Shown: positions 1 to 9,158, numbered from the stretch's first letter. The stretch is DNA of 64,000 bases from Paenibacillus sp. YPG26 (GCF_023704175.1 NZ_CP084530.1:2192001-2256000); one strand, 5' to 3'. Notes: a model not told the origin generated them from the letters alone. Numbers and translations: made by a program.

Positions 1-1349
1 GCCGCACGCAGAATAACCTTGCCTTTGACAGGCTTCCCGAGTCTCTCTCGTTCCTCCGGGCTCTCAATCCCGTGATCCACCGCATTCCTTAACAAGTGAA
101 TGATCGGGTCACTGATCTCTTCGATCAGAGTGCGATCCAGCTCGGTCTCCTTCCCCTGCATGACGAATTCAATGTCCTTACTCGCTTTGATCGCTGTGTC
201 CCTTACCATTCTTGGGAATCGGTTGAACAGCTGCTCAATCGGCAGCATTCTCGTCTTCATCATGCCTTCTTGAAGCTCTGTAATAACCCGGCTGAGATGA
301 TTGGTCACTTCATCCAATACTTCATATTCACCCTCAAGATTGGACTCGCGATTGGCAAACCGTCCCCGGACATCAACAAGCCGCGTCTGATCGATCACCA
401 GCTCCCCGACCAAGTTCATTAGATGCTCCAGCTTGTCTACATCCACTCTGACTGTCGGGTTGATCTTCGCCTTAGGCTGAAGAGCCTTCTCCTCGGGGGC
501 TGCTTGTCTATTCATGATCTGGGATGAAGCTGCACCCTTACCTTTCATTTCAGCAACGGTCCTCACCTCTGAACTTACGCCAGTCTCCGTTATTTCATTG
601 ATGTCAACTAGCCGGATATCTGAAATCTGGTTAATATTCTCCAGCAGTTCCTGCTTCGTTTGCATGGTTAGAAGGACAAACACCATTTCCCCGTCAAAAC
701 CTTCGTCCTTCTCCATAACCTCGAGAGCCGGAGAAGCAGCGATGATCTCACCAGCCTCCTTCAGATTGTTGTGAATAAGAAGGGCTCTTACATTTTTCAT
801 CAAGGCGTCTTGAACCAGCTTGATTGTAATCTCAAGCGCATGGTAACCCGCATAGATTCCGTTCAAGATCACATTCTTATGACATTCTTCCAGTCTGATC
901 GAGAGCCTGTCCTGCTTCTGCATATCACTTCGCACGCTTCTAGGCGGCGAACTGGGCATTTGTCCATCGCTAAATTTCCCAAGCTGCTGTATGAACGGCT
1001 GAATGTCAATTTCCTCAAGCTTTCCGTTCACAATGGCATCTTTCAGCTTTTTGATAAAATCAATACTGTCAAATATGACATTGATCAGCTCTGGCGTAAC
1101 CTCTAATTTCGACTGGCGAATCTGATCAAAAATGTTCTCTAGGTGATGAGTAAAGTCTTTCATTTTCTCAAAGCCCATCGAAGCCGAAGAGCCTTTCAAA
1201 GTATGCGCAGCCCTGAAAATATTCTGGATTGTCTCGCAACTTCCGGGGTCTTTCTCCAAATGTAATATTTCCGTATCTAAAATCAGTAATTGCTCATCAA
1301 CCTCATCCAGGAACACACCCAGATAGGTGGATATATCAAATTCAGGCAT
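1..1349 (-). CDS. cheA: Chemotaxis histidine kinase CheA (N-terminal and central part, cut by window edge)
   Basis: CheA autophosphorylates in response to chemoreceptors and passes phosphate to CheY and CheB. The ATG is at 1347-1349 and the frame stays open to base 1, giving about 449 residues. The N-terminal HPt domain carries the phospho-acceptor His49 in AAHTLKGSS. A CheY-binding-type region follows, then the dimerisation domain, and the frame runs off the edge at the start of the ATPase domain, with the N-box LLRNAVDHGIE visible. The regulatory (CheW-like) domain lies beyond the window. It sits 10 bp downstream of cheW in the same direction, so the two are co-transcribed. The plus-strand ORFs opposite it are shadows. 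Confidence 0.95.
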   Translation of the reverse strand, partial: MPEFDISTYLGVFLDEVDEQLLILDTEILHLEKDPGSCETIQNIFRAAHTLKGSSASMGFEKMKDFTHHLENIFDQIRQSKLEVTPELINVIFDSIDFIKKLKDAIVNGKLEEIDIQPFIQQLGKFSDGQMPSSPPRSVRSDMQKQDRLSIRLEECHKNVILNGIYAGYHALEITIKLVQDALMKNVRALLIHNNLKEAGEIIAASPALEVMEKDEGFDGEMVFVLLTMQTKQELLENINQISDIRLVDINEITETGVSSEVRTVAEMKGKGAASSQIMNRQAAPEEKALQPKAKINPTVRVDVDKLEHLMNLVGELVIDQTRLVDVRGRFANRESNLEGEYEVLDEVTNHLSRVITELQEGMMKTRMLPIEQLFNRFPRMVRDTAIKASKDIEFVMQGKETELDRTLIEEISDPIIHLLRNAVDHGIESPEERERLGKPVKGKVILRA

Positions 1350-1359
1350 AAGACAACTC

Positions 1360-1809
1360 CTAACTTAAATCGTGATGGTCATACAGCACTTTATTGAGAT
1401 TCAAGACACCTATGACCTGACCTTCATTCTTCGCAAAACCCAAAAACATATCTTCTTCCAGTGCCTGTCCGGGCATGGGCTCTACATCATCTTCGTCGAA
1501 TTTGGTTACCATGCTGACCTCTTCAACCATCAGACCGATGTTCTCATTGTCCCCTTGAACAATGACTACACGATTCTTTTTGTGCTTGGTTGGAAGAGGC
1601 AGATTGAATCTCTTGTGCATATTGACGACAGGGATAATACTTCCTCTTAAATTGATTACACCCTCAATGACTTCACTAATTCCAGGTACGCTAGTAATGG
1701 AAGGTACTCTCAGGATTTCAACAACTTCTTCAATCGATAGAGAATACAATTGACTGTTAATGGAGAATACAACAAACTGCACTCCGCCGATTTGACTTGT
1801 GACGGTCAC
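1360..1809 (-). CDS. cheW: Chemotaxis coupling protein CheW
   Basis: Adaptor that links membrane chemoreceptors to CheA at the cell pole. The protein has 149 residues, the usual CheW length, and is one CheW domain from near residue 8 to the end; GVINLRGSIIPVVN is the typical core motif. The start is GTG at 1809, preceded by AAGGAGG at good spacing. cheA follows after 10 bp. Upstream of the GTG (1810-2016) no promoter could be picked with confidence, and I did not see a convincing SigD-type motif. Confidence 0.95.
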   Translation of the reverse strand: MTVTSQIGGVQFVVFSINSQLYSLSIEEVVEILRVPSITSVPGISEVIEGVINLRGSIIPVVNMHKRFNLPLPTKHKKNRVVIVQGDNENIGLMVEEVSMVTKFDEDDVEPMPGQALEEDMFLGFAKNEGQVIGVLNLNKVLYDHHDLS

Positions 1810-2016
1810 TCCGATCGCCTCCTTATGTGGGAGTAATATAACTTGATTGTGAATTAAAAAGGCAAATATAGGTATTGGAACGGATTCCTATTCTTAAAAT
1901 ATTCAAATTCGAGCGATATATAGGAATAGTGGACTATTAAGTTAAGGGACTAATGATAGATAGGAACATAGGGATGGAAAAGGGGGAATAGATTACTAGA
2001 CGCCTGCTTGGCGCGC

Positions 2017-2040
2017 TAAAAAAAAGCCCTGTACAGGACT
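2017..2040 (-). terminator. Rho-independent terminator of the 2093-2518 gene
   Basis: On the minus strand a short stem, AGTCC paired with GGGCT including one G-U pair, is followed by nine T residues. It lies about 50 bp past the stop of the small membrane protein gene. The short stem lowers confidence. Confidence 0.6.
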
Positions 2041-2092
2041 GAACAAGGCATACAAAGCGGTTATTTTGTTGACGTTACGTTGATGTACGACA

Positions 2093-2518
2093 TTAATTGC
2101 GCTGCCACTTCAGGAAGATTCTCTTCAGGATGCTTTCAATAACAAAGAATGCAACCGAGCTGCTTATGGCGATAACATAATAGCAGCCCATTTCTTGTTC
2201 AAATAGTCTATTCAAGCGCTCTCTCTCACTAAGGATATAAAAAATGACAAAGGCAGCAATCCCTCCTATTCCATAAAGCAAGCAGGCCGTTATGAAGTCG
2301 TAAGCTTTAGACTTTGTTGTCATCTTTTGACTCAATAAGTCAATTAGTAATGAGAGAGGTATACCTATAAGTCCAAAAATAATCAGCAGAATAAATGTAC
2401 CGAATAACACGATCATAATCCAATCTTCATGACGGAATGAGGCTGTGGCAACAAACATGGTTACGCATATGCTCGTAATTATGGCTGACAGCAGCTTGAT
2501 TAATAATCGCTGTTTCAT
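2093..2518 (-). CDS. Small integral membrane protein of unknown function
   Basis: A 141-residue protein with about four hydrophobic segments (roughly residues 8-28, 35-60, 75-95 and 110-130) and a basic C-terminus (KRIFLKWQRN). I chose the ATG at 2518 because AAGGAG lies seven bases before it; a longer frame reaching 2560 has no ribosome site. No family is recognised. It is a single-gene unit between the che operon and the metallophore operon, which starts in the opposite direction about 110 bp away, so a shared divergent control region is possible but unproven. Confidence 0.7.
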   Translation of the reverse strand: MKQRLLIKLLSAIITSICVTMFVATASFRHEDWIMIVLFGTFILLIIFGLIGIPLSLLIDLLSQKMTTKSKAYDFITACLLYGIGGIAAFVIFYILSERERLNRLFEQEMGCYYVIAISSSVAFFVIESILKRIFLKWQRN

Positions 2519-2624
2519 GTCACTCTCCTTAGATAATGTAGTTCCAAATGCGGTTCTCAATGATTAATATTACATAAAAATACAGACATGGGATAATCTA
2601 CCATGGAACATTTACAAATACATG

Positions 2625-2653
2625 TTGACGGACTCCCATTAATTGGGTATGAT
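2625..2653 (+). promoter_or_regulatory. SigA-type promoter of the cnt operon
   Basis: TTGACG at 2625-2630 and TATGAT at 2648-2653 are separated by exactly 17 bp, each one base from consensus. The predicted transcription start is near 2660. Confidence 0.8.
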
Positions 2654-2667
2654 CTCATTAAATTTAT

Positions 2668-2682
2668 TCGTAATATTTACGA
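2668..2682 (+). promoter_or_regulatory. Zur-like operator
   Basis: TCGTAAT-A-TTTACGA is a 7-1-7 inverted repeat differing in one base from the Bacillus Zur box (TCGTAAT-N-ATTACGA). It is centred about 15 bp after the predicted start of cnt transcription, so bound Zur-Zn would block the promoter. Control by zinc is inferred from the match and from the Zur control known for the Staphylococcus aureus cnt operon. Confidence 0.75.
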
Positions 2683-2702
2683 TTAGACAGAAAGGTGATC
2701 TG

Positions 2703-2741
2703 ATGAGTCCATTCAAAGTATTAAGAAGGTACGTGAAATGA
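2703..2741 (+). CDS. Leader ORF of 12 codons ahead of cntK
   Basis: ATG at 2703, preceded by AAGGTGATC, opens a 12-codon frame (MSPFKVLRRYVK) whose TGA overlaps the cntK ATG as ATGA. The spacing of the ribosome site and the stop/start overlap suggest that the leader is translated and couples to cntK. The peptide is basic and has no obvious run of one amino acid, so classic attenuation is not apparent. Confidence 0.45.
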   Translation: MSPFKVLRRYVK

Positions 2742-3571
2742 AACGGGAGATCGATTTCGTGAAATTCAATCCTACACAGAATATGACGATTCTTGTGAAG
2801 ACAAAGCATGCGCCAGAAGAGCATACACCCATTGCTTCCAGAATGATGTCCTATGATCATGTGTACGCCGAACAGGTAGGTTTTATTGAGGAACCCCGAA
2901 AGCATGAGGCCGCAGTCCATCTTCAAATGGCGGGGGGTGAGTTCTGTGGCAACGCTTGTATGGCATTAGCCGCTTATCTGGCTTCCGAGCAAGGAAGCGG
3001 CAGTCACGAGATGACAGAAATCGTATTGGAAGCGTCGGGAATAGATCAGCTTGTCACCTGTCAGGTCAAAACCACCCCAGACAAGTACTTCGTTCAAGTC
3101 GCTATGCCTGTACCCTCAACAGTAGAGCTAAAGACTGTGAAGTACGACGGGGAAGCCCTTCGCCTTGTCATTGTAAGGTATAGGGACTTTGTTCATATTG
3201 TGATTGAAGTTGAACAATTCAGCGCTCACATGAGACAAACGGCCGAGGGCTTGGCAAGGCTGCTTGGTGTAATTATGGATGCGAGTTTGATCGGGATTCT
3301 GCTGTTCAAGCCGGATTCCGATGAACTGGCCCCGCTCATCTATGTTCCCCGGCTGGACAGTATGATCTGGGAAAGGGGCTGTGGATCTGGCACGGCTTCA
3401 ATTGGTGCCTATCTTGCATGGAAGAACAAGCGCGAGATTACTCTCCCGGTTATGCAGCCTGGCGGCACAATCCATGTAACTGCCAACTGGACGAATGACG
3501 GGATTACAGCCATAAGCATAGAGGGAACCGTTGGAATTGTGGCTCAGGGTAAGGCTTTTATTGAAGTATAG
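2738..3571 (+). CDS. cntK: CntK-like histidine racemase (diaminopimelate epimerase fold)
   Basis: In S. aureus CntK turns L-histidine into D-histidine, the first building block of staphylopine. This 277-residue protein has the DapF-type two-domain fold with both catalytic cysteines: Cys70 in GGEFCGNAC and Cys215 in ERGCGSGTA. The start is ATG at 2738 with AGAAGGT upstream, overlapping the stop of the leader ORF. It is the first gene of a nine-gene operon in the same order as the S. aureus cnt locus. Its place beside cntL and the lack of dap or lys genes argue against a lysine-pathway DapF. D-histidine as product is inferred. Confidence 0.88.
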   Translation: MKREIDFVKFNPTQNMTILVKTKHAPEEHTPIASRMMSYDHVYAEQVGFIEEPRKHEAAVHLQMAGGEFCGNACMALAAYLASEQGSGSHEMTEIVLEASGIDQLVTCQVKTTPDKYFVQVAMPVPSTVELKTVKYDGEALRLVIVRYRDFVHIVIEVEQFSAHMRQTAEGLARLLGVIMDASLIGILLFKPDSDELAPLIYVPRLDSMIWERGCGSGTASIGAYLAWKNKREITLPVMQPGGTIHVTANWTNDGITAISIEGTVGIVAQGKAFIEV

Positions 3572-3599
3572 CTAATTATAATCTGCAGGAGGTAAGTGA

Positions 3600-4424
3600 A
3601 TGGAGATCAGACAGTTTTACCAACAATTAGCGTATTTTCAGGAGAAGTTCGGCATACTTGCTGAACAATACGATGGAACCCTGCATCCCAGCACAGAGCT
3701 GGAGACGATTATTGACGAATACTCCACATTTGTAACCCGTGAGGACTACCGGAAGATCTGGATCGAGGCCGTGCACCAGGCACCCCTTGAGCTGTTACAT
3801 AAGATAGAGAAATTAAGAAGTTCGTCAGCACTGTGTGTTGAGATTATGGAGAAATACCGGGCCTTGAAGCTGCTGAAAGGAGCGTCAGAACGAACCGATT
3901 ATTTCCATAACATCGAAGCCTGCATTGAGAAAGAGTTCGGCAGCTTTCACGTCACAGCCGACTCCAAAGTGGTCATGGTAGGATCGGGATCCTTCCCAAT
4001 GACCCCGCTGTTAATTGCCAAGCGAACCGGTGCCAGGGTAACCGGGATTGATATTGATGAGGAAGCCATAGAGCTTGGGCGGAGAGTCATTGACAGGCTG
4101 GGAGATGGGCTGGATATCACGCTGGAGCAGGTTACACTTGAACAACTTGCAGCCACCCGGGACGCCACACACATCATTTTCAGCTCGACAATTCCAAATA
4201 AATATGAGCTGTTAGATCAGCTCCATCCCATTACCCAGGAGCAGGTCGTCGTAGCCATGAGATACGGAGATCAGTTGAAATCCTTGTTCAACTATCCTAT
4301 GAGGGAAGTCGACGAACACAAATGGCGGCTCGTCCAGAATGTGATACAGCCTTCCCATGTGTTTGATATCGCGCTGTATCAGCATGCCGTATCCCAAGCT
4401 GACAACCTGAGGAGGTCAGAATGA
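3600..4424 (+). CDS. cntL: CntL-like nicotianamine-synthase-family enzyme
   Basis: CntL transfers an aminobutyrate unit from S-adenosylmethionine to the amine of histidine. The protein has 274 residues, the CntL size, with a helical N-terminal half and a C-terminal SAM-binding Rossmann domain (GSGSFPMTPLLI at about residues 122-133, then TGIDIDEEAIELG). It is single-module, with one aminobutyrate transfer expected. AGGAGG lies just before ATG 3600, 28 bp after cntK; its TGA overlaps the cntM ATG as ATGA. Whether it takes D- or L-histidine cannot be read from sequence; an intact cntK suggests the D form. Confidence 0.9.
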   Translation: MEIRQFYQQLAYFQEKFGILAEQYDGTLHPSTELETIIDEYSTFVTREDYRKIWIEAVHQAPLELLHKIEKLRSSSALCVEIMEKYRALKLLKGASERTDYFHNIEACIEKEFGSFHVTADSKVVMVGSGSFPMTPLLIAKRTGARVTGIDIDEEAIELGRRVIDRLGDGLDITLEQVTLEQLAATRDATHIIFSSTIPNKYELLDQLHPITQEQVVVAMRYGDQLKSLFNYPMREVDEHKWRLVQNVIQPSHVFDIALYQHAVSQADNLRRSE

Positions 4425-5740
4425 GTGTAATGAAGCGCATCCTGATTGCTGGAACTGGCCCCACTTCCGTTCAAATGGCTGTATCTCTGAAGACACATTT
4501 GAATTGCTGTGTTGGCATTGCCGGTCGCCAATCGGTCCGCTCAGACCCATTTTTTGCCGAGGTTAAGAAGAATAATCACGTCCTCCGGGCAGACATACAG
4601 AATGAACAACACCGCAAGCTGCAGGGGGAGTGCTGTATTGACCATGTGTTTCATGGATATGGAAGCATTCATGGAGAATGGGATACCGTTATTCTATCCG
4701 TAACCGCGGATGCTTACATCGAGGTACTGACCCAGCTCAAGGATGAACTGCTGCACCAGCTCCGGTGTGTGGTCCTGCTCTCCCCCACTTTTGGCTCGTG
4801 TGCTTTGGTTCGCGGCTTCATGATGGAGCGGCATTCTGACGCTGAGGTGATCAGCTTCTCCACCTATTTGGGGGATACCCGCTGGGCACAGGGCTGCCCG
4901 TCCAATCATGTGATCACAACGGCCGTGAAGAGAAAGGTGTTCATCGGATCAACGCACGCTCCCTCCTTTCATCTCGAGAAGTTTGGAGAATTATTTGGAC
5001 AATTAGGGATCGCCCTGGAAGTAATGAAATCGCCAATTGAAGCGGAGACGAGGAATATTTCTTTGTATGTCCATCCTCCCCTGTTCATGAATGAATTCTC
5101 ACTTGGCATCATATTCGGCGGCGATCTGCCAAGCAGGAAATATGTGTATAAGCTCTTCCCTGAAGGGCCGATCACACAGGGATTGATCCGCAGTATGCTC
5201 ACCTTGTGGAAAGAAATATCAGCAGTTATTGGGAAGCTGAACTTGGAGGGTGTCAATCTGCTGAAATTCATGACTGACGATAACTACCCGGTGCGGCCAG
5301 AGAGCTTAACCCGCCATGATATTGATCAATTTATGCATTTGGAAGCCATTCATCAAGAATACCTGCTCTACGTCCGGTATGCCTCCCTGCTGATTGATCC
5401 TTTCTCAGAGCCGGACCCGGATGGGAGATATTTCGATTTCTCGGCAGTCCCCATTCCACGAATATTCAGCAATAAGGAAGGACTTTGGGACATTCCCCGT
5501 ATGCCTAAGGAAGATTACTACCGTCTCAAGATCATTCAGGGGATTGCAAGACATTTGGACTCGGCTTGTCCGGCAATTGACCATTTCATCGGCATCTATG
5601 AGCGCACAATCTCGGAGACCGCGTTGTCACTGGGAGGTGAGCCCTTGTCAGAAGCCTTTGTCGTCCAAAGCTTTGACAAGGACATTAAGCGGATTTGCAA
5701 GGAAATTCAGCACTGGAGGAATGAACATGTTGAGAAATAG
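4421..5740 (+). CDS. cntM: CntM-like opine dehydrogenase (metallophore synthase)
   Basis: CntM closes the pathway by reductive condensation of the CntL product with a 2-oxo acid using NAD(P)H: pyruvate gives staphylopine, 2-oxoglutarate gives bacillopaline. This 439-residue protein starts with a dinucleotide-binding Rossmann motif (AGTGPTSVQMA at about residue 10) and continues as a staphylopine-dehydrogenase-type protein. It is translationally coupled to cntL by ATGA and overlaps the start of cntA by 14 bp. The choice of oxo acid and cofactor cannot be decided here, so the final product stays open between the two opine types. Confidence 0.9.
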   Translation: MSVMKRILIAGTGPTSVQMAVSLKTHLNCCVGIAGRQSVRSDPFFAEVKKNNHVLRADIQNEQHRKLQGECCIDHVFHGYGSIHGEWDTVILSVTADAYIEVLTQLKDELLHQLRCVVLLSPTFGSCALVRGFMMERHSDAEVISFSTYLGDTRWAQGCPSNHVITTAVKRKVFIGSTHAPSFHLEKFGELFGQLGIALEVMKSPIEAETRNISLYVHPPLFMNEFSLGIIFGGDLPSRKYVYKLFPEGPITQGLIRSMLTLWKEISAVIGKLNLEGVNLLKFMTDDNYPVRPESLTRHDIDQFMHLEAIHQEYLLYVRYASLLIDPFSEPDPDGRYFDFSAVPIPRIFSNKEGLWDIPRMPKEDYYRLKIIQGIARHLDSACPAIDHFIGIYERTISETALSLGGEPLSEAFVVQSFDKDIKRICKEIQHWRNEHVEK

Positions 5741-7334
5741 GACTATTATGATTACTACCATAATCTTAGCCATGGCGCTGCTTGCTGGCTGCAGCGGAGG
5801 CTCGGCGGCTGAGAGCAAGACGGTGAACAAAGTTCAGGAGCTGGTCTATGCCACATCCAAGGACATTAATGATATGAATCCCCACTTATACGGGGGCTCT
5901 ATGCCGGCACAAGGCATGGTATATGAGTCATTGGTTGAGAACACGCAAGAAGGTATCAAGCCCCTGCTCGCTGAGTCCTGGGATATCTCCGAAGACGGGA
6001 GAATCTACACCTTTCACCTGAAGAAAAATGTGAAATTCCACGATGGGGAACCCTTTAACGCGGATGCCGTGACCCGAAATATTGAAGCCGTTCAAAGCAA
6101 TGCGGCTAAGCATTCCTGGATTAAGCTGTCAACCAAAATTAAAAGCGTCCGCGCGGTAAGTGAGTACGATGTCCAATTAGAGTTGACTGAACCTTATTAT
6201 CCGGCGCTGCTTGAGCTGGCGATGACCAGACCCTATGTATTCCTGTCACCTAAGGACTTCGAGAATGGCGGAACGAAGGATGGAGTAAGAGGTTATAACG
6301 GAACCGGCCCCTACAAGCTTGCTGAGCATAAGACCGATCAATATGCCGTCTTTGAAGCCAATGAGCATTATTGGGGTGGGACTCCCAAAGTCAAGAAAGT
6401 TACAGCTAAAGTACTTCCAGCAGGTGAGACCACATTCCTTGCTCTGCAAAAAGGAGAGGTCAATTTCATCTTCACGGATGACCGGGGCGCTGACAGCATC
6501 GATGTGGAAGCGATGAAGCAGCTGGCGGACACGGGCGACTACCAGATTGTCACAAGCGAGCCGATGAATACGAAACTGATCGTGGCCAACAGCAGCAAGG
6601 CAGGTAGTCCTGTGCAGGAGAAAGCCGTTCGCGAGGCGCTATGGTACTCCATCGACAGGGACACCATCAGAGAACAGATTGTTCAAGGCACCGAGACCAC
6701 CGCGAACACCTTGTTCTCCACCAATGTCAATTATGCCAATGTGGAGCTGAAGCAGCGGGATTATAATCTGGACACAGCGGGCAAGCTTCTGGAACAAGCG
6801 GGCTGGACCCTTGATGCTGGAACTGGAATCAGAAGCAAATCAGGCCATAAATTGATCATGAAGCTATACTACGACGCCAATTCTTCTTCGCAAAAAACAC
6901 AAGCCGAGTTCATCCAAAGCACAGCCAAGCAGATCGGCATCAGCCTGGAGCTTGCGGGTGAAGAATCCTCTTCTATCGCCAAAAGAAGAGCATCGGGAGA
7001 CTACGATTTGCTGTTCAATCAAACCTGGGGGCTGGCGTACGATCCGCAGAGTACGATCAGTGCATTTACCTCTGAGGCATCCTACTACCACACTACCAGA
7101 GACATCATTAGAGCAGGTGAGCTGTACAAGAAGATTGATGAGGTCATGGTATCCAGGGATGAGGCAGTTCGAAAGTCATTATACGCGGATATTCTGCAAA
7201 TTGTTCATGATGAGGCGCTGTTCATTCCTATTACGAACGGGCGCGTTACCGTAGTCGCTCCACGAAGCCTGAACGGTATTTCATTCAAGCAGACCCAATT
7301 TGAGCTGCCATTTGAACAAATGTACTTTAAATGA
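5727..7334 (+). CDS. cntA: CntA-like metallophore-binding lipoprotein
   Basis: Extracellular solute-binding protein of the NikA/DppA (family 5) type that captures the metal-loaded opine for import. It has 535 residues with an N-terminal lipoprotein signal ending in LLAGC (Cys near residue 18), then a typical SBP_bac_5 body. The open frame reaches back to 5394 inside cntM, but GGAGGA at 5715-5720 is six bases before ATG 5727 and the signal peptide starts there, so 5727 is the start. Its TGA overlaps the cntB ATG. Confidence 0.92.
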   Translation: MLRNRTIMITTIILAMALLAGCSGGSAAESKTVNKVQELVYATSKDINDMNPHLYGGSMPAQGMVYESLVENTQEGIKPLLAESWDISEDGRIYTFHLKKNVKFHDGEPFNADAVTRNIEAVQSNAAKHSWIKLSTKIKSVRAVSEYDVQLELTEPYYPALLELAMTRPYVFLSPKDFENGGTKDGVRGYNGTGPYKLAEHKTDQYAVFEANEHYWGGTPKVKKVTAKVLPAGETTFLALQKGEVNFIFTDDRGADSIDVEAMKQLADTGDYQIVTSEPMNTKLIVANSSKAGSPVQEKAVREALWYSIDRDTIREQIVQGTETTANTLFSTNVNYANVELKQRDYNLDTAGKLLEQAGWTLDAGTGIRSKSGHKLIMKLYYDANSSSQKTQAEFIQSTAKQIGISLELAGEESSSIAKRRASGDYDLLFNQTWGLAYDPQSTISAFTSEASYYHTTRDIIRAGELYKKIDEVMVSRDEAVRKSLYADILQIVHDEALFIPITNGRVTVVAPRSLNGISFKQTQFELPFEQMYFK

Positions 7335-8263
7335 GCCGCTATATCTTGATGAGAGTGCTTCTCTCCATCCCTTTACTAGTCATCATCTCGTTTCTTACCT
7401 TTGTCCTTTACAATCTGACACCCTCTAACCCGGCCGAATTCGTATTACAAGCACAGGGTGTCCCCGTGATTACGAGCGGGTTAATCGCCGAGACCGAGAA
7501 AGCGCTCGGCTTGGATCAGCCATTTTTTCTGCGTTATTTGAAATGGTTCATTTCCTGCCTGCAGCTTGATTTCGGCAGCTCCTACGTGACCTCACAACCG
7601 GTGTGGTCACTGCTAGGTCCTGCTCTCCTCAACACATTCAAGCTGACCATAGTATCCATTACAGCCATTATTGCGGTATCTCTGCTGCTTGGCATTATCT
7701 GTGCATTAAGACAAGGGAGAATGCTGGACACATCTGTCCGGGGAATCGCCTTTCTTATGACCTCCACCCCCTCCTATTGTCTGGCCGCACTTCTAATATG
7801 GTATTTCTCTGTAAAGCTGGACCTGCTGCCAACCAGCGGCATGGATTCCTATGCAAGCTATGTCCTGCCAGCCTCGGTAATTACGATTAGTTATGCAGGG
7901 ATTTATTTCAGAATCATCAGAAGCTCGATCATCAGTAATCTGAACGAAGATTATGTGCTGTACGGCAGGGCCTGCGGTTTAAGCGGTTATACAATCACCC
8001 TTCATTTGTTACGAAATTCATTGCATACCGCCCTGTCTGTGTTCGGCATGGCCATCCCGGTAATCCTGGGGAGCACGGTCGTTGTGGAGAACCTGTTCGC
8101 TTGGCCCGGACTTGGAACGCTTAGTGTCAGAGCTATTCTAAGCCGGGATTTCCCGGTCATTCAGGCGTATGTGCTTGTCCTTGCAGCGGCCTTCGTCCTG
8201 TTCAATACCTTATCTGACATTATGAGCGTGATGCTGAACCCCAAGCTAAGGAAGGATCTGTAG
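7331..8263 (+). CDS. cntB: CntB-like ABC permease
   Basis: First inner-membrane permease of the metallophore importer, DppB/NikB type. It has 310 residues and about six membrane segments, beginning with an N-terminal one (residues 9-29). The EAA-type cytoplasmic loop is visible as YVLYGRACGLSGYTI near residue 217. Translation is coupled to cntA through ATGA, and cntC starts on the base after its stop. It should pair with CntC and with the ATPases CntD and CntF. Confidence 0.92.
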   Translation: MSRYILMRVLLSIPLLVIISFLTFVLYNLTPSNPAEFVLQAQGVPVITSGLIAETEKALGLDQPFFLRYLKWFISCLQLDFGSSYVTSQPVWSLLGPALLNTFKLTIVSITAIIAVSLLLGIICALRQGRMLDTSVRGIAFLMTSTPSYCLAALLIWYFSVKLDLLPTSGMDSYASYVLPASVITISYAGIYFRIIRSSIISNLNEDYVLYGRACGLSGYTITLHLLRNSLHTALSVFGMAIPVILGSTVVVENLFAWPGLGTLSVRAILSRDFPVIQAYVLVLAAAFVLFNTLSDIMSVMLNPKLRKDL

Positions 8264-9157
8264 ATGAGAATTATTAGACAAATAAGCAGAGACAAAATAG
8301 CTGCACTGTGCTTATTCATGATTACAGCAACCCTGCTTGCTGGCATCTTTGCTCCCATAGTTGCACCTAATGACCCTCAGGAAGTACATATGGAGCTGCG
8401 TTTCGCAGCCCCTTCCTGGGAATATGGACTAGGCAACGATCAACTTGGTCGCTGTATTCTGTCTCGGTTAATCTATGGGATCCGCCCTAGTGTACTCTGG
8501 GTGCTGGCCGCTCTGGCCATATCCGTAGGAATTGGAACGATGGTAGGTTTGGTTGCGGGCTACTTTAGGGGCGTTACGGATGCCATCCTGATGAGGATAT
8601 GCGATATTATGCTTTCTTTTCCGGGCTATGTCATGGTACTGGCTACCATTGCTATTCTGGGCGTAGGACTGGAAAGTATTCTTGTTGCTTTTATTCTAAT
8701 GAAATGGGCATGGTTTGCCCGCATGATCAGAGCCACAGTTATGCAATTAACAGATACCGAGTATGTAATGTTCTCCAAAGCAATCGGGCAGAGCAGCATG
8801 AAGATCATGATGAAGCATATTGTTCCCGTCTCACTGCCGGACATTGCTGTCATCTCAAGCAGTTCTTTTGGGTCTATGATTATGCAAATTTCGGGTTTCT
8901 CTTTCCTTGGGCTGGGCATCCAGGCTCCCGGAGCGGAATGGGGAATGATGCTTAACGAGGCAAGAGCCGTAATGTTCTCAAGGCCTGAGCTTATGCTGGC
9001 CCCGGGTATCGCGATAATCACGCTTGTCTCGGCTGTCAACTTTTTGTCGGACGCGCTTCAGACCGCTCTTGACCCAAAGCTCGCAACCACACGGTATCTG
9101 ATGAAGGATGAAGCCTATCAGGCGGACAGGAAGCTTCAAGCGAAGGAGGTGATCTGA
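8264..9157 (+). CDS. cntC: CntC-like ABC permease
   Basis: Second permease of the importer, DppC/NikC type, 297 residues. It has the short N-terminal extension with a first membrane helix (about residues 12-32) and the family motif GNDQLGRCILSRLIYG near residue 64. The EAA loop is YVMFSKAIGQSSMKI. ATG 8264 directly follows the cntB stop codon, and cntD begins one base after its TGA. This tight packing fits one polycistronic message. Confidence 0.92.
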   Translation: MRIIRQISRDKIAALCLFMITATLLAGIFAPIVAPNDPQEVHMELRFAAPSWEYGLGNDQLGRCILSRLIYGIRPSVLWVLAALAISVGIGTMVGLVAGYFRGVTDAILMRICDIMLSFPGYVMVLATIAILGVGLESILVAFILMKWAWFARMIRATVMQLTDTEYVMFSKAIGQSSMKIMMKHIVPVSLPDIAVISSSSFGSMIMQISGFSFLGLGIQAPGAEWGMMLNEARAVMFSRPELMLAPGIAIITLVSAVNFLSDALQTALDPKLATTRYLMKDEAYQADRKLQAKEVI

Positions 9158-9158
9158 C

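Noticed and set aside
96-1106. Three plus-strand ORFs at the left edge
   Set aside because: They lie opposite cheA, which has clear domain motifs in the minus frame; no ribosome sites of their own.
2738-3571. Lysine-pathway diaminopimelate epimerase
   Set aside because: Position as first gene of a full cnt operon and no lysine genes nearby favour CntK.
5394-5726. N-terminal extension of cntA inside cntM
   Set aside because: The lipoprotein signal and GGAGGA ribosome site fix the start at 5727; the extension is an open frame within cntM.
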